64,000 nt of DNA from Vibrio sp. 99-70-13A1. Its GTDB lineage: Bacteria; Pseudomonadota; Gammaproteobacteria; Enterobacterales; Vibrionaceae. The translations under genes and the position numbers were made by a program. The notes beneath the pieces are model-generated. The model ran no database searches and was not told the DNA's origin. It saw nothing but the letters and a program-made list of their open reading frames with translations. Each line of letters starts with the position of its first letter. Positions within the stretch are counted from its first letter, which is position 1. Location: positions 1 to 64,000 of the forward strand of contig NZ_VTXD01000013.1 in assembly GCF_013114625.1 (NCBI RefSeq). The letters run 5' to 3'. Positions 28,385 to 36,337 of the stretch are shown piece after piece.

Positions 28385-29638
28385 ATGAAGAAACTAACAA
28401 CGTTAACCGCTACATTGGGAATGGCTTTTGGAGCATTCGCGGCGGAAGAGATTCCAGTAACTCCAGAAAGTATCACCGCAGCACAGGTTATGAAGACCCA
28501 GACTGCTGAGACTTATACTTACGTGCGCTGCTGGTATAGAACAGATGCAACACATGACTCCCCAGCCACCGATTGGGAATGGGCTGAAGATGAAAATGGT
28601 GATTATTTCACTGTCGATGGTTATTGGTGGTCATCAGTCTCATTCAAAAATATGTTTTTCAGTGACACTCCACAAAGCCAGATAAAGCAACGTTGTGAAG
28701 ATACACTCGATTTACAGCATGATACCGCCGATATCACGTATTTTGCCGCCGATAACCGTTTTTCTTATAATCACTCAATTTGGACAAATGATAACGTTTT
28801 TCAAGCCAATACCATCAACCGCATTGTCGCTTTTGGAGACAGTTTATCTGACACGGGTAACTTATTTAACGGCTCTCAATGGATATTCCCCAACCCAAAT
28901 TCATGGTTTTTAGGGCACTTCTCAAATGGATTAGTTTGGACGGAGTACTTAGCCAAAGACAAAGATATTCCTTTGTATAATTGGGCGGTCGGCGGAGCAG
29001 CTGGCACTAACCAATACGTCGCTTTAACTGGGATCTATGACCAAGTTACGTCTTATCTGACTTACATGAAAATGGCGAAAAACTATCGCCCAGAGAAAAC
29101 ACTTTTCACTCTGGAATTCGGCTTAAATGACTTTATGAATTACAACCGAGAAGTGTCTGATGTGAAAGCCGATTTCAGCAGTGCCCTTATTCGTTTGAGC
29201 GATTCTGGCGCAAAAAACATTCTTCTGTTTACTCTACCTGATGCAACCAATGCACCGCAGTTTAAGTATTCAACTCAAGAAGAAATTGTGAAAGTAAGAG
29301 CGAAGATTAATGAGTTTAATTTGTTCATTAAAGAACAGGCGGCGTACTACCAGTCTAAAGGTGAAAACATCGTTCTTTTTGACGCGAATGCGCTCTTTAC
29401 CAGTATGACAAATGCCCCTGAATCACATGGTTTTAGAAATGCGAGCGATGCTTGTTTGAATATCCAACGCAGTTCTTCAATCGATTACTTACAAAGCCAT
29501 AGTTTAACCAATGATTGCGCAGCGTATGGGTCGGATAGCTATGTTTTTTGGGGAGTGACTCACCCAACAACGGCGACTCATAAATACATTGCTGACAATA
29601 TCTTAAAAAATTCGTTCTCTACCTTTCACTTTGAATAA
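28385..29638 (+). CDS. tlh: Thermolabile hemolysin / lecithin-dependent phospholipase (GDSL)
   Basis: 417 residues from the ATG at 28385, preceded by AAGAAG. A longer frame from 28316 would hide the signal peptide MKKLTTLTATLGMAFGAFA. A TLH-specific N-terminal domain is followed by a GDSL/SGNH phospholipase domain: Ser153 in FGDSLSDTG, Gly and Asn blocks (WAVGGAAGT, LEFGLNDF), and His393 in VTHPT. The residue three before His, Asp in classical triads, is Gly390. The enzyme is secreted and hydrolyses phospholipids, lysing cells with lecithin. The length matches V. parahaemolyticus TLH and V. harveyi VHH. Confidence 0.93.
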   Translation: MKKLTTLTATLGMAFGAFAAEEIPVTPESITAAQVMKTQTAETYTYVRCWYRTDATHDSPATDWEWAEDENGDYFTVDGYWWSSVSFKNMFFSDTPQSQIKQRCEDTLDLQHDTADITYFAADNRFSYNHSIWTNDNVFQANTINRIVAFGDSLSDTGNLFNGSQWIFPNPNSWFLGHFSNGLVWTEYLAKDKDIPLYNWAVGGAAGTNQYVALTGIYDQVTSYLTYMKMAKNYRPEKTLFTLEFGLNDFMNYNREVSDVKADFSSALIRLSDSGAKNILLFTLPDATNAPQFKYSTQEEIVKVRAKINEFNLFIKEQAAYYQSKGENIVLFDANALFTSMTNAPESHGFRNASDACLNIQRSSSIDYLQSHSLTNDCAAYGSDSYVFWGVTHPTTATHKYIADNILKNSFSTFHFE

Positions 29639-29642
29639 CTTG

Positions 29643-29674
29643 TTAGCTTATTAGCTTATTAGCTTATTAGCTTA
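29643..29674. repeat. Tandem 8-mer TTAGCTTA x4
   Basis: Four perfect contiguous copies starting 5 bp after the tlh stop codon. Noncoding. Confidence 0.95.
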
Positions 29675-29795
29675 TTAACATGTTAGTACTTTAATTTGAG
29701 AACTCGCTTGATTTATCCTGTATAGAGAAGGGACTGCAGAAAAACATTCTGGGTCAGCGAAATCATCAATATCAATAGACTAGTGCAACCACATA

Positions 29796-29830
29796 AAACT
29801 CCCCTTAAACAAAGTGTTTAAGGGGAGTTT
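29796..29830. terminator. Long perfect hairpin downstream of tlh
   Basis: A 16-bp perfect stem (arms 29796-29811 and 29815-29830) with a 3-nt loop. T tracts are short: TTT on the plus side, TTTT on the minus side. It is probably the tlh terminator, although 157 bp after the stop. Confidence 0.6.
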
Positions 29831-29860
29831 AGCAATCAGCAGGATATACCACTCCGCCAG

Positions 29861-29928
29861 CTTCTCTTCTCTTCTCTTCTCTTCTCTTCTCTTCTCTTCT
29901 CTTCTCTTCTCTTCTCTTCTCTTCTCTT
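29861..29928. repeat. Pentanucleotide microsatellite (CTTCT)13.6
   Basis: 68 bp of perfect CTTCT repeats, 13 full units plus 3 bases, ending 131 bp before the PTS start codon. It is noncoding. Length changes by slippage would alter the spacing between the upstream hairpin and the PTS promoter region. Confidence 0.97.
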
Positions 29929-30059
29929 AAGCATCATTAATTGCTGGTTCCCTGTGAACCTAAAGTAACATTAATAATTGTTAATCTAAGCACAACCCTT
30001 TGTTAATCCTTACCCAAGTAAGCTCTTTGATAACAATTAAAATCCAAAGAGGACTGACG

Positions 30060-31538
30060 GTGAATATATTAGGATACCTACAAAAAATCGGTAAGGCGCT
30101 AATGGTGCCAATTGCGGTGCTGCCTGCTGGCGGCTTAATGCTTGGTTTAGGCTACGCTATCGACCCAACAGGCTGGGGAGCTAACAGCGCCCTTGCGACT
30201 ATTTTGGTTTATGGTGGCAAAGGCATCATGGACAACCAAGCTTGGCTATTTGCGGTGGGGGTTGCTTACGGGCTTGCCAAAGACAGCAACGGTGCTGCGG
30301 CTCTTTCTGGTTTGCTTGGCTTATTGATCGTTGAGATGATCGTTGGCAACATTGCGGTGATCTCGCAGATAACGGGCGTCCCCGTTGATCAGATGAGCAG
30401 CTCGGAAGTGATCGCTTCCAAAGCATCTGTCAGTGCCTTTACTGGTATTATGATGGGCTTAGTGGCCGCTTCTCTCTATAACCGTTTCCACACCATTAAG
30501 CTCCCTGCCGCTCTCGGCTTCTTTGGCGGCAAACGTTTTGTGCCAATTGTGACCTCTTTAGCTGCTATCTCTATCAGTTTGATCATGGTTTACGTCTGGC
30601 CAGTCGTATACGGCGCGTTGGTTGATTTCGGAATCGCGATTTCAGACATGGGTGCAGTAGGTGCTGGTATCTATGGCTTCTTTAACCGCTTGTTGATTCC
30701 TATTGGTCTCCACCATGCACTTAACCAAGTGTTCCTATTCGACCTTGTTGGCATAAACGATATCTCAAAATTTTGGTCTAGTACGGGCGAGTTAGGCGTT
30801 ACCGGAATCTACCAAGGTGGTTTCTTCCCTGTAATGGGTTACGGGCTTCCTGCTGCATGTTTAGCGATGTACCACTGTGCACTTCCGGAAAACAAGAAGA
30901 AGATTGGCGGTATTCTTGGGGCTTCTGCACTTACGGCAATTTTAACCGGTGTAACAGAGCCGATTGAGTTTGCTTTCATGTTCGTGGCACCTGTTTTGTA
31001 CCTGATTCATGCATTTTTAGCTGCGATCTCGCTATACATTGCTGCAAGCATGCAATGGATTGCTGGCTTTACCTTTAGCGGTGGTCTCATCGACTTTGTT
31101 CTGTCCTACAACCTGCCATTGGCAATGAAACCGTACATGCTGATTGTGCAAGGGTTGTGCTTCTCTGCAATCTACTACTCTGTATTCCGCTTCGCGATTG
31201 TAAAGTTCGACCTTAAAACACCAGGTCGTGAAGTTGAAGAAACGGTTCAGGTTAATGCTGTTAACACCAACGAAAAAGCCGCGCAATATCTTAAAGCTTT
31301 GGGTGGGCATGCCAATCTAACCAGTATCGACTCATGCATTACGCGCTTACGTCTTACGTTGAAAGATGCAACTCTAGCCAATGAAGCGACACTAAAGGCG
31401 ATTGGAGCTATGGGCGTCGTTAAAATTGGAGCTAATAACTTGCAAGTCATTGTTGGTACGGAAGCTGAAGAAATTGCCCATGCAATGAAGCAGATCCCCG
31501 AAAGCCAAGACTTAACAGCGATTGCATTACCAAACTAG
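30060..31538 (+). CDS. PTS sugar transporter EIICB, glucose/GlcNAc family
   Basis: 492 residues from the GTG at 30060, which has AGAGG 9 bp upstream. A TTG 60 bp earlier in frame lacks such a site. The N-terminal IIC domain (about 1-370) has multiple membrane helices and family segments (LQKIGKALMVPIAVLPAGG near the start, LTGVTEPIEFAFMF near 300). The IIB domain (about 400-480) has the phospho-accepting Cys in SIDSCITRLRL. No IIA domain is fused, so an external IIA (Crr type) must donate phosphate. It couples sugar import to phosphorylation; glucose or N-acetylglucosamine is likely but not decided. Confidence 0.9.
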   Translation: MNILGYLQKIGKALMVPIAVLPAGGLMLGLGYAIDPTGWGANSALATILVYGGKGIMDNQAWLFAVGVAYGLAKDSNGAAALSGLLGLLIVEMIVGNIAVISQITGVPVDQMSSSEVIASKASVSAFTGIMMGLVAASLYNRFHTIKLPAALGFFGGKRFVPIVTSLAAISISLIMVYVWPVVYGALVDFGIAISDMGAVGAGIYGFFNRLLIPIGLHHALNQVFLFDLVGINDISKFWSSTGELGVTGIYQGGFFPVMGYGLPAACLAMYHCALPENKKKIGGILGASALTAILTGVTEPIEFAFMFVAPVLYLIHAFLAAISLYIAASMQWIAGFTFSGGLIDFVLSYNLPLAMKPYMLIVQGLCFSAIYYSVFRFAIVKFDLKTPGREVEETVQVNAVNTNEKAAQYLKALGGHANLTSIDSCITRLRLTLKDATLANEATLKAIGAMGVVKIGANNLQVIVGTEAEEIAHAMKQIPESQDLTAIALPN

Positions 31539-31565
31539 CGACCTAGCGACCTAGCGACCTAGCGA
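31535..31565. repeat. Tandem 8-mer CTAGCGAC x3.9
   Basis: Three perfect copies plus CTAGCGA. The first unit contains the TAG stop codon of the PTS gene, so the array grew directly from the gene's end. Confidence 0.95.
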
Positions 31566-31581
31566 ATGCTATTTCAATATT

Positions 31582-31615
31582 AAGGCTCAGCAGTATCAAT
31601 TTGTTGAGCCTTTTT
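31582..31615 (+). terminator. Terminator of the PTS gene
   Basis: Stem AAGGCTCA/TGAGCCTT with a 15-nt loop, followed by a run of T (31611-31615), 43 bp past the stop. Confidence 0.75.
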
Positions 31616-31658
31616 GATCATGAGTTAAAAGTTAAAAACGCTATATGGGATTAACCCG

Positions 31659-33008
31659 CTAACGTTCAAAGTAGATCCTTGCCCTCAAACCGCAGTTACC
31701 ATCACACAAGCTATCATCATATAAACGACCACCGTTTGGTTGATTAGCGCCTGAGTTATTATCACGTAGAATCAAGTGAGCATTATGTCGTTTAACCACC
31801 GCATCGACTAAAGACAAGCCCAACCCGTTACCTTGTTCTGTACGGCTTTTATCCGCACGAAACATTGGGCGACACACACTCATTTTGTCGCTCTCAGAGA
31901 TCCCTATGCCATTGTCTGCGACCACAACGCCAAAGTGATCAATTATCACCTCAATATCTCCATGATCAGGCGTGTATTTCACTGCATTCTCAATCAAATT
32001 AAACACCGCGCGAAACAGTAAACTTTTATCTCCCTGAACCTCACAAGGCTGATCTTGACGGCAAATTAAACGTTGCTGCTTCATGTCTGCAATAGGGCTA
32101 ATAAACTCAATGGCATCATGGGCAACTCGACCTATATCAACCGCTTCAGTCGCCAACTTTGTTTGTCCGCTATTCAACTTTGCAATTTCTAACATGCTAT
32201 TGAACAGCGACAAAATAAGTTCAAGCTCATCATGGCAAGCTGAGAGCTGATCGCTTTGTTTAACGGTCAGCTTTTCATCAGACAGTATCTCTTCTAGGCG
32301 TAGCTTTAAACGAGCCATCGGCGTTCGCATATCGTGAGCCATACCCACCGTCAGTGACTTAAGTGACGCTTCGTTCTTTGCCATTTGTTCAATCATGAAG
32401 TTTAGGTGAATAGCCAATATATCGAACTCATCATCTTGTTTCGACACCGCTATTTTCACATCTCGCTCTCCGCATAAGACACGATTCATAGCACGATTCA
32501 CTCGTTCTAAACGTTTTAAAATCAATATGGTAAAGAACAAAGCAGCTATAAGCATCACCGCTACAGGAAGAATGATTCCCGAAAAGACAATCGGAATTAG
32601 AGATTTTTGATAGGCTTCAACCGCGTGATGATCTATTCCTATCACGAGCTGGTGCGTATCTCCGACTAAGATATTTGCAACGCTAGAAGGTAACGTTCGA
32701 ATGGGATAAGTAGGGTTATTAGACACTGGCTCTGAACGTTCAGTTAAGCGATAGTAAAAACTGGTTTCTGATGCTCTTTTTGTGGCGAGTAGCCTTTCAA
32801 CATCTTCTTTGCTCTGCTTCGCCACAAAGCTAAACTCTGCTGACTCATCTTGAAGTTGTTTCACCAATTGCTCACGGTGAAATGCATCTGAATCTTTATA
32901 AACTTGCCGTATTACGATGACATTCACGACCGTGATTAACACAAAGACACCTACTAACGTCTTGAAGACCGATGAACGGGTCAGTGCATAATCATCGACG
33001 AAGGACAT
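31659..33008 (-). CDS. Sensor histidine kinase
   Basis: 449 residues. TM1 (about 15-34) and TM2 (about 140-163) enclose a periplasmic region of about 105 residues. HAMP follows, then HisKA with the phospho-His in GMAHDMRTP (about 226), and HATPase_c with N-box NLIENAVKYT, G1 VVADNGIGIS and G2 GNGLGLSL. Between the last two strands of the ATPase domain there is an unusual insert of about 22 residues including CDGNC. The gene overlaps the response-regulator gene by 17 bp, so they form one operon. The signal is unknown; no target can be named from the sequence. Confidence 0.93.
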   Translation of the reverse strand: MSFVDDYALTRSSVFKTLVGVFVLITVVNVIVIRQVYKDSDAFHREQLVKQLQDESAEFSFVAKQSKEDVERLLATKRASETSFYYRLTERSEPVSNNPTYPIRTLPSSVANILVGDTHQLVIGIDHHAVEAYQKSLIPIVFSGIILPVAVMLIAALFFTILILKRLERVNRAMNRVLCGERDVKIAVSKQDDEFDILAIHLNFMIEQMAKNEASLKSLTVGMAHDMRTPMARLKLRLEEILSDEKLTVKQSDQLSACHDELELILSLFNSMLEIAKLNSGQTKLATEAVDIGRVAHDAIEFISPIADMKQQRLICRQDQPCEVQGDKSLLFRAVFNLIENAVKYTPDHGDIEVIIDHFGVVVADNGIGISESDKMSVCRPMFRADKSRTEQGNGLGLSLVDAVVKRHNAHLILRDNNSGANQPNGGRLYDDSLCDGNCGLRARIYFER

Positions 33009-33666
33009 AGCCAGCCCCTCTTACTGTATGCAAAAGCCCAGAACACCCAGCCTCTTCTAATTTTCTTCTTAAGTTGGCGACATGAACATCAATCACGTTG
33101 GTTTTAGGGTCAAAGTGGTAGCTCCATATCGCCTCAAACAAGCGCATTCTCGAGACTACCTGCTCACTGTGTTCTACAAAGTACTGAATGAGCTGAAACT
33201 CTTTCGGCTGCAAGGTAAGTTCTTGTTTATTACATACGACACGGTGAGCGCGTAGATCAACCTCTAAGCAGTCATAACTCAAGGCGTGCGTGGTCACTGG
33301 CTGCTTGTTGTTACGGTGGATAATAATATCGACACGAGCAAGTAATTCAGCCAAAGCAAATGGCTTAATTAAGTAGTCATCGCTACCGGCTTGAAGCCCG
33401 TCAACTCTATCTTCCACACTGTCCATCGCACTCAATATAAGAACAGGTAAGTCTTCCTGCGTTGCTTTAATAGCCGAAAGCACTTTCATGCCATCTAAAT
33501 AAGGGAGCATTCTATCGAGGACGACCAATTGATATTCAGCGCTCAAGGCCATCATTAAGCCTTTCTTACCATCTTCCGCTTGGTCAACTGCATAACCATG
33601 CTCTTGCAGTCCCTTTGCAACAAACTCTCTGGTGGTAGTGTCGTCTTCGATGATCAGTATTTTCAC
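32992..33666 (-). CDS. OmpR/PhoB-family response regulator
   Basis: 224 residues. The receiver domain (1-115) has acidic pocket E7-D8-D9, phospho-Asp in VVLDRMLPY (about 51) and Lys in the conserved LIKPFAL. A winged-helix DNA-binding domain (about 127-223) contains LTLQPKEFQLIQYF and VIDVHVANLRRKLE. The start is GTG with GAGGG 10 bp upstream. It is cognate partner of the kinase overlapping its 3' end. Two hairpins with a U-rich tail lie 67-113 bp upstream and may act as a leader attenuator. Confidence 0.94.
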   Translation of the reverse strand: MKILIIEDDTTTREFVAKGLQEHGYAVDQAEDGKKGLMMALSAEYQLVVLDRMLPYLDGMKVLSAIKATQEDLPVLILSAMDSVEDRVDGLQAGSDDYLIKPFALAELLARVDIIIHRNNKQPVTTHALSYDCLEVDLRAHRVVCNKQELTLQPKEFQLIQYFVEHSEQVVSRMRLFEAIWSYHFDPKTNVIDVHVANLRRKLEEAGCSGLLHTVRGAGYVLRR

Positions 33667-33732
33667 TGTATGCCCTCGTATTTAAAGGATAATTTTATCG
33701 TAAAGGTGCGGCTGAGATAGAGAAAAAAGAGA

Positions 33733-33779
33733 GGCTCGCGTGACTAATGCGAGCCAGTTACGGTTTAGGGGGTAAACCG
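33733..33779 (-). promoter_or_regulatory. Double-hairpin leader / attenuator candidate before the two-component operon
   Basis: Reading the minus strand: first CGGTTTA/TAAACCG (33779-33761), then GGCTCGC/GCGAGCC (33755-33733) followed by TCTCTTTTTTCTC. The second hairpin plus T tract looks like an intrinsic terminator located 67 bp before the regulator start. It could be a leader attenuator or the 3' end of a small RNA. Confidence 0.5.
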
Positions 33780-34092
33780 TGTCTAAATAAAATAGCGGAG
33801 CTTTATTGTATGGCTTGATTGAATTTTCATCACAAAAAAACAATAACACCTTATATTCACTGGCATTATGCAGTGCTTCTTATTTAGATTTCATTTTCAG
33901 ATGATTAACGATAATTAATCAACATTTCTAAGATAATTAAGCCTGTAAATAACTGTTTTATGGTAAAGCGTGTACTCCAATATACCTACGACGTACATAA
34001 CTGTACTTTGAGAGGAGGAGCGTGAATAAACAATGGGGAAGATGGGGAGAGTGAGGCTGGAACACTGGAAGATCGATATTACACGAACAAAA

Positions 34093-34115
34093 AACGGCCC
34101 TAAGATAGGACCGTT
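34093..34115 (-). terminator. Terminator of the DEAD-box helicase gene
   Basis: Stem AACGGcCCTA/TAGGaCCGTT (one mismatch) with a 3-nt loop, followed on the minus strand by six T. It lies 93 bp after the helicase stop. Confidence 0.75.
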
Positions 34116-34207
34116 CCAATGAGTAGAATTCGCCACATAAAACTGTGCACGTCTTCCTATAGATTTAAACTGTTAACTAAGTAACCTGCCTAAACCAATC
34201 ACTAAAT

Positions 34208-35539
34208 TTACTCGTCATCCACTTTTGGAGCGACTTTCTTCTTAGGAATAAATACGGTATCACCCACAGCCACATTATTGTGGAAGCTCTTATCGCGTTT
34301 AACCGGTTTCTTCGGTGTTTTCTTCGCTTGAACTTTAGCTTTATCCTTCACAGGACCGCCTTTAGCAAAAGCAGGTTTGCGAGGCTTAATACCTTTGAAT
34401 TTACCTTTCAAGCCTTCAAGAACAGAGAAGCTAAGATCTTGCTGCAGGTACATTTCAACACGCTTGAAACTATCCCAATCTTTAGGACCAACCAAAGAGA
34501 TTGCATCACCTTTGTTACCAGCACGACCAGTACGACCTACACGGTGTACATATTCTTCAGTGTGCTTTGGCATATCAAAGTTGATAACGTGGCTCACGTT
34601 CGGAATATCAATACCACGCGAAGCAACATCCGTCGTAACAAGAATCTTAAAGACAGCACGTTCAAATTGGCTCATGATCGCATTACGTTGAGTTTGGTTT
34701 AAATTACCACTCAGAGCGACAGCTTTAAGCTTCTTCTCATTTAGCTTTTCAGTTAGGCGATCAGTATCCACACGAGTCGCTGTAAAAATCATTACCTGAC
34801 GGTATTCAGCTTCTTCAATAATGCGGTCTAAAATTGCTTCTTTATGATCTAGGTGATCACATAGGTAGAATTTTTGAGTAATGTCTCGGTGTTCTTCATT
34901 AGAAACACCAATTGAAATACGCTTTGGCGTATCTAACATTTCACCGGCAATGCCATTCACTTCAGCATGATCTAGCGTAGCTGAAAACATTAACGTTTGA
35001 CGACGACGGTGTTTAGCTGCATTTGAGATACGGCGAAGCTCAGGAGCAAAACCCAGATCTAGCATACGGTCAGCTTCATCCAGAATCAGTGTATCGACAC
35101 CATCTAAGAATAAAGAGCGATGCTCTAGGTGATCCGCTAAACGTCCAGGCGTTGCTACGATAAAACGTGGGTATTTACGCAACGCTTTAACTTGATCGTT
35201 AAAGTTCTCACCACCAAGAATAAGAGCGGCTTCATAAGACAAACCACCCAGCATGCTGCGAAGTTCACCGTAAACTTGTTTAGCCAATTCACGGGTTGGG
35301 GCCAAAATTACACCACGAGGATCACGTGCAGAAAAAGCTTTCGATTTTAATGCTTTATGTATCATAGGTAATACGAATGCTAACGTTTTACCCGATCCTG
35401 TTTTTGATGAAGCCAATAGATCCTTACCAGCAATAGCCACAGGGATCGCTTGTTGTTGGATCTCTGTCGCTTTCTTGAAGTCGTAATGTTTTAAGTTCTT
35501 CAGTAAGCGATTATCTAAGCCTAAATCTTTAAAGTGCAA
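34208..35539 (-). CDS. DEAD-box ATP-dependent RNA helicase
   Basis: 443 residues with all core motifs: Q-motif (ATEIQQQAIP), motif I ASKTGSGKT, Ia PTRELA, II DEAD, III SAT, V TDVASRGIDIP and VI HRVGRTGRAG. The tail from about 380 is Lys/Arg/Pro rich, typical of an RNA-binding extension. It unwinds RNA in ribosome assembly or mRNA turnover; it resembles the SrmB/RhlE group, but I cannot pick one. The start is TTG with GGAGAG 5 bp upstream. A 423-bp upstream region could carry a cold-responsive leader, as in related genes. Confidence 0.93.
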   Translation of the reverse strand: MHFKDLGLDNRLLKNLKHYDFKKATEIQQQAIPVAIAGKDLLASSKTGSGKTLAFVLPMIHKALKSKAFSARDPRGVILAPTRELAKQVYGELRSMLGGLSYEAALILGGENFNDQVKALRKYPRFIVATPGRLADHLEHRSLFLDGVDTLILDEADRMLDLGFAPELRRISNAAKHRRRQTLMFSATLDHAEVNGIAGEMLDTPKRISIGVSNEEHRDITQKFYLCDHLDHKEAILDRIIEEAEYRQVMIFTATRVDTDRLTEKLNEKKLKAVALSGNLNQTQRNAIMSQFERAVFKILVTTDVASRGIDIPNVSHVINFDMPKHTEEYVHRVGRTGRAGNKGDAISLVGPKDWDSFKRVEMYLQQDLSFSVLEGLKGKFKGIKPRKPAFAKGGPVKDKAKVQAKKTPKKPVKRDKSFHNNVAVGDTVFIPKKKVAPKVDDE

Positions 35540-35962
35540 AGGACTCTCCAGTCTTGGTGATTTGATACAAAATTATTTTAACGTGACATGATACCGCGAA
35601 AGTACTTCTAATGGATAGAGATCACATAAAATTTATCCGGTATCTTTCCCCAACCTTTTGTTTACAGCCTTATGTTAATACTTAGCAAAGTCACCCGAAA
35701 AGAATAATCCCCTGTCAGCCTATTAAAAAATCTATCCGTAAATGTTCAAGAAAAAATAAACGGCGAAAAAAAACACGTCTGTTTATGGGCTCTCAAATAT
35801 GAGACTTCCACCACCATATTGGATAAAAAGGAACAGATTTATCATTTTCCTACTTGTAAATTAGGTGCTTAAAATTTTTATCGCTACAATCATTAATGAA
35901 GCGACTGTATAGCTAGAAATATATGGCGCACATTTTGATATTAATATAAACAAGGAGTTCTT
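35540..35962. other. Divergent intergenic region helicase / lpp
   Basis: 423 bp without a gene. On the lpp side TACAAT (35885-35890) is a good -10 candidate, about 73 bp before the ATG, without a clear -35. Nothing else recognisable. Confidence 0.35.
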
Positions 35963-36229
35963 ATGAACAAGACGTTATTCGCAGCTGCAGCTTCCGTATT
36001 TATTCTTGCTGGTTGTTCTTCTGGTCCCGATGAATCGGCAATGGCAGGCATGGATGAGCTTAAAAACCAAGTTGCTCAACTAACTAGCGAAGTTAATGCG
36101 CTTAAAAATGAACAGTCGACAGCAGAAATGAAAGCTAAACAAGCCGCTGATTCAGCAATGGCAGCGCAAGAAGAAGCAGCTCGTGCCAATGAGCGTATTG
36201 ATAATATTGCTCAGTCATACACAAAGTAG
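35963..36229 (+). CDS. lpp: Major outer-membrane (Braun-type) lipoprotein Lpp
   Basis: 88 residues. The lipoprotein signal ends LAGC (Cys18). The mature part is a continuous heptad-patterned helix (MDELKNQVAQLTSEVNALKN) ending in the tripeptide YTK. The C-terminal Lys is the residue that L,D-transpeptidases attach to peptidoglycan in Braun lipoprotein, and E. coli Lpp ends YRK. It tethers outer membrane to wall. AAGGAG gives a strong ribosome binding site. It is monocistronic, with a strong terminator, and convergent to an L,D-transpeptidase gene that may act on it. Confidence 0.92.
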   Translation: MNKTLFAAAASVFILAGCSSGPDESAMAGMDELKNQVAQLTSEVNALKNEQSTAEMKAKQAADSAMAAQEEAARANERIDNIAQSYTK

Positions 36230-36273
36230 TTAAGTAAAAAGACACTCAATAGACGTTAACTTTACTGACTATC

Positions 36274-36307
36274 GCCGTTTACCCATACAAGGATAAACGG
36301 CTTTTTT
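36274..36307. terminator. Terminator between lpp and the L,D-transpeptidase gene
   Basis: Perfect 8-bp stem GCCGTTTA/TAAACGGC with a 12-nt loop and six T on the plus strand. It ends lpp. Confidence 0.85.
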
Positions 36308-36337
36308 ATGCCTGTTGATCTTCGAAGCCGGATTTAA

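Larger units (their letters stand above)
29639..30059. other. Intergenic region tlh / PTS gene
   Basis: 421 bp holding the TTAGCTTA array, the long hairpin and a pentanucleotide microsatellite. The PTS promoter must lie here, probably after the microsatellite (29930-30050), but I could not fix its boxes. Confidence 0.5.
33667..34207. other. Intergenic region helicase / two-component operon
   Basis: 541 bp without a supported gene. It contains the helicase terminator (34093-34115) and the double hairpin (33733-33779). The stretch between about 33780 and 34090 is AT-rich and could hold the two-component promoter or a short minus-strand RNA. A 73-codon open frame there spans the terminator and was rejected. 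Confidence 0.45.

Noticed and set aside
29861..29928. CRISPR-like array
   Set aside because: The repeats are 5 bp and contiguous with no spacers; same for the other tandem arrays.
33915..34136. Minus-strand 73-codon frame between helicase and two-component genes
   Set aside because: It spans the helicase terminator and shows no family features or good start.
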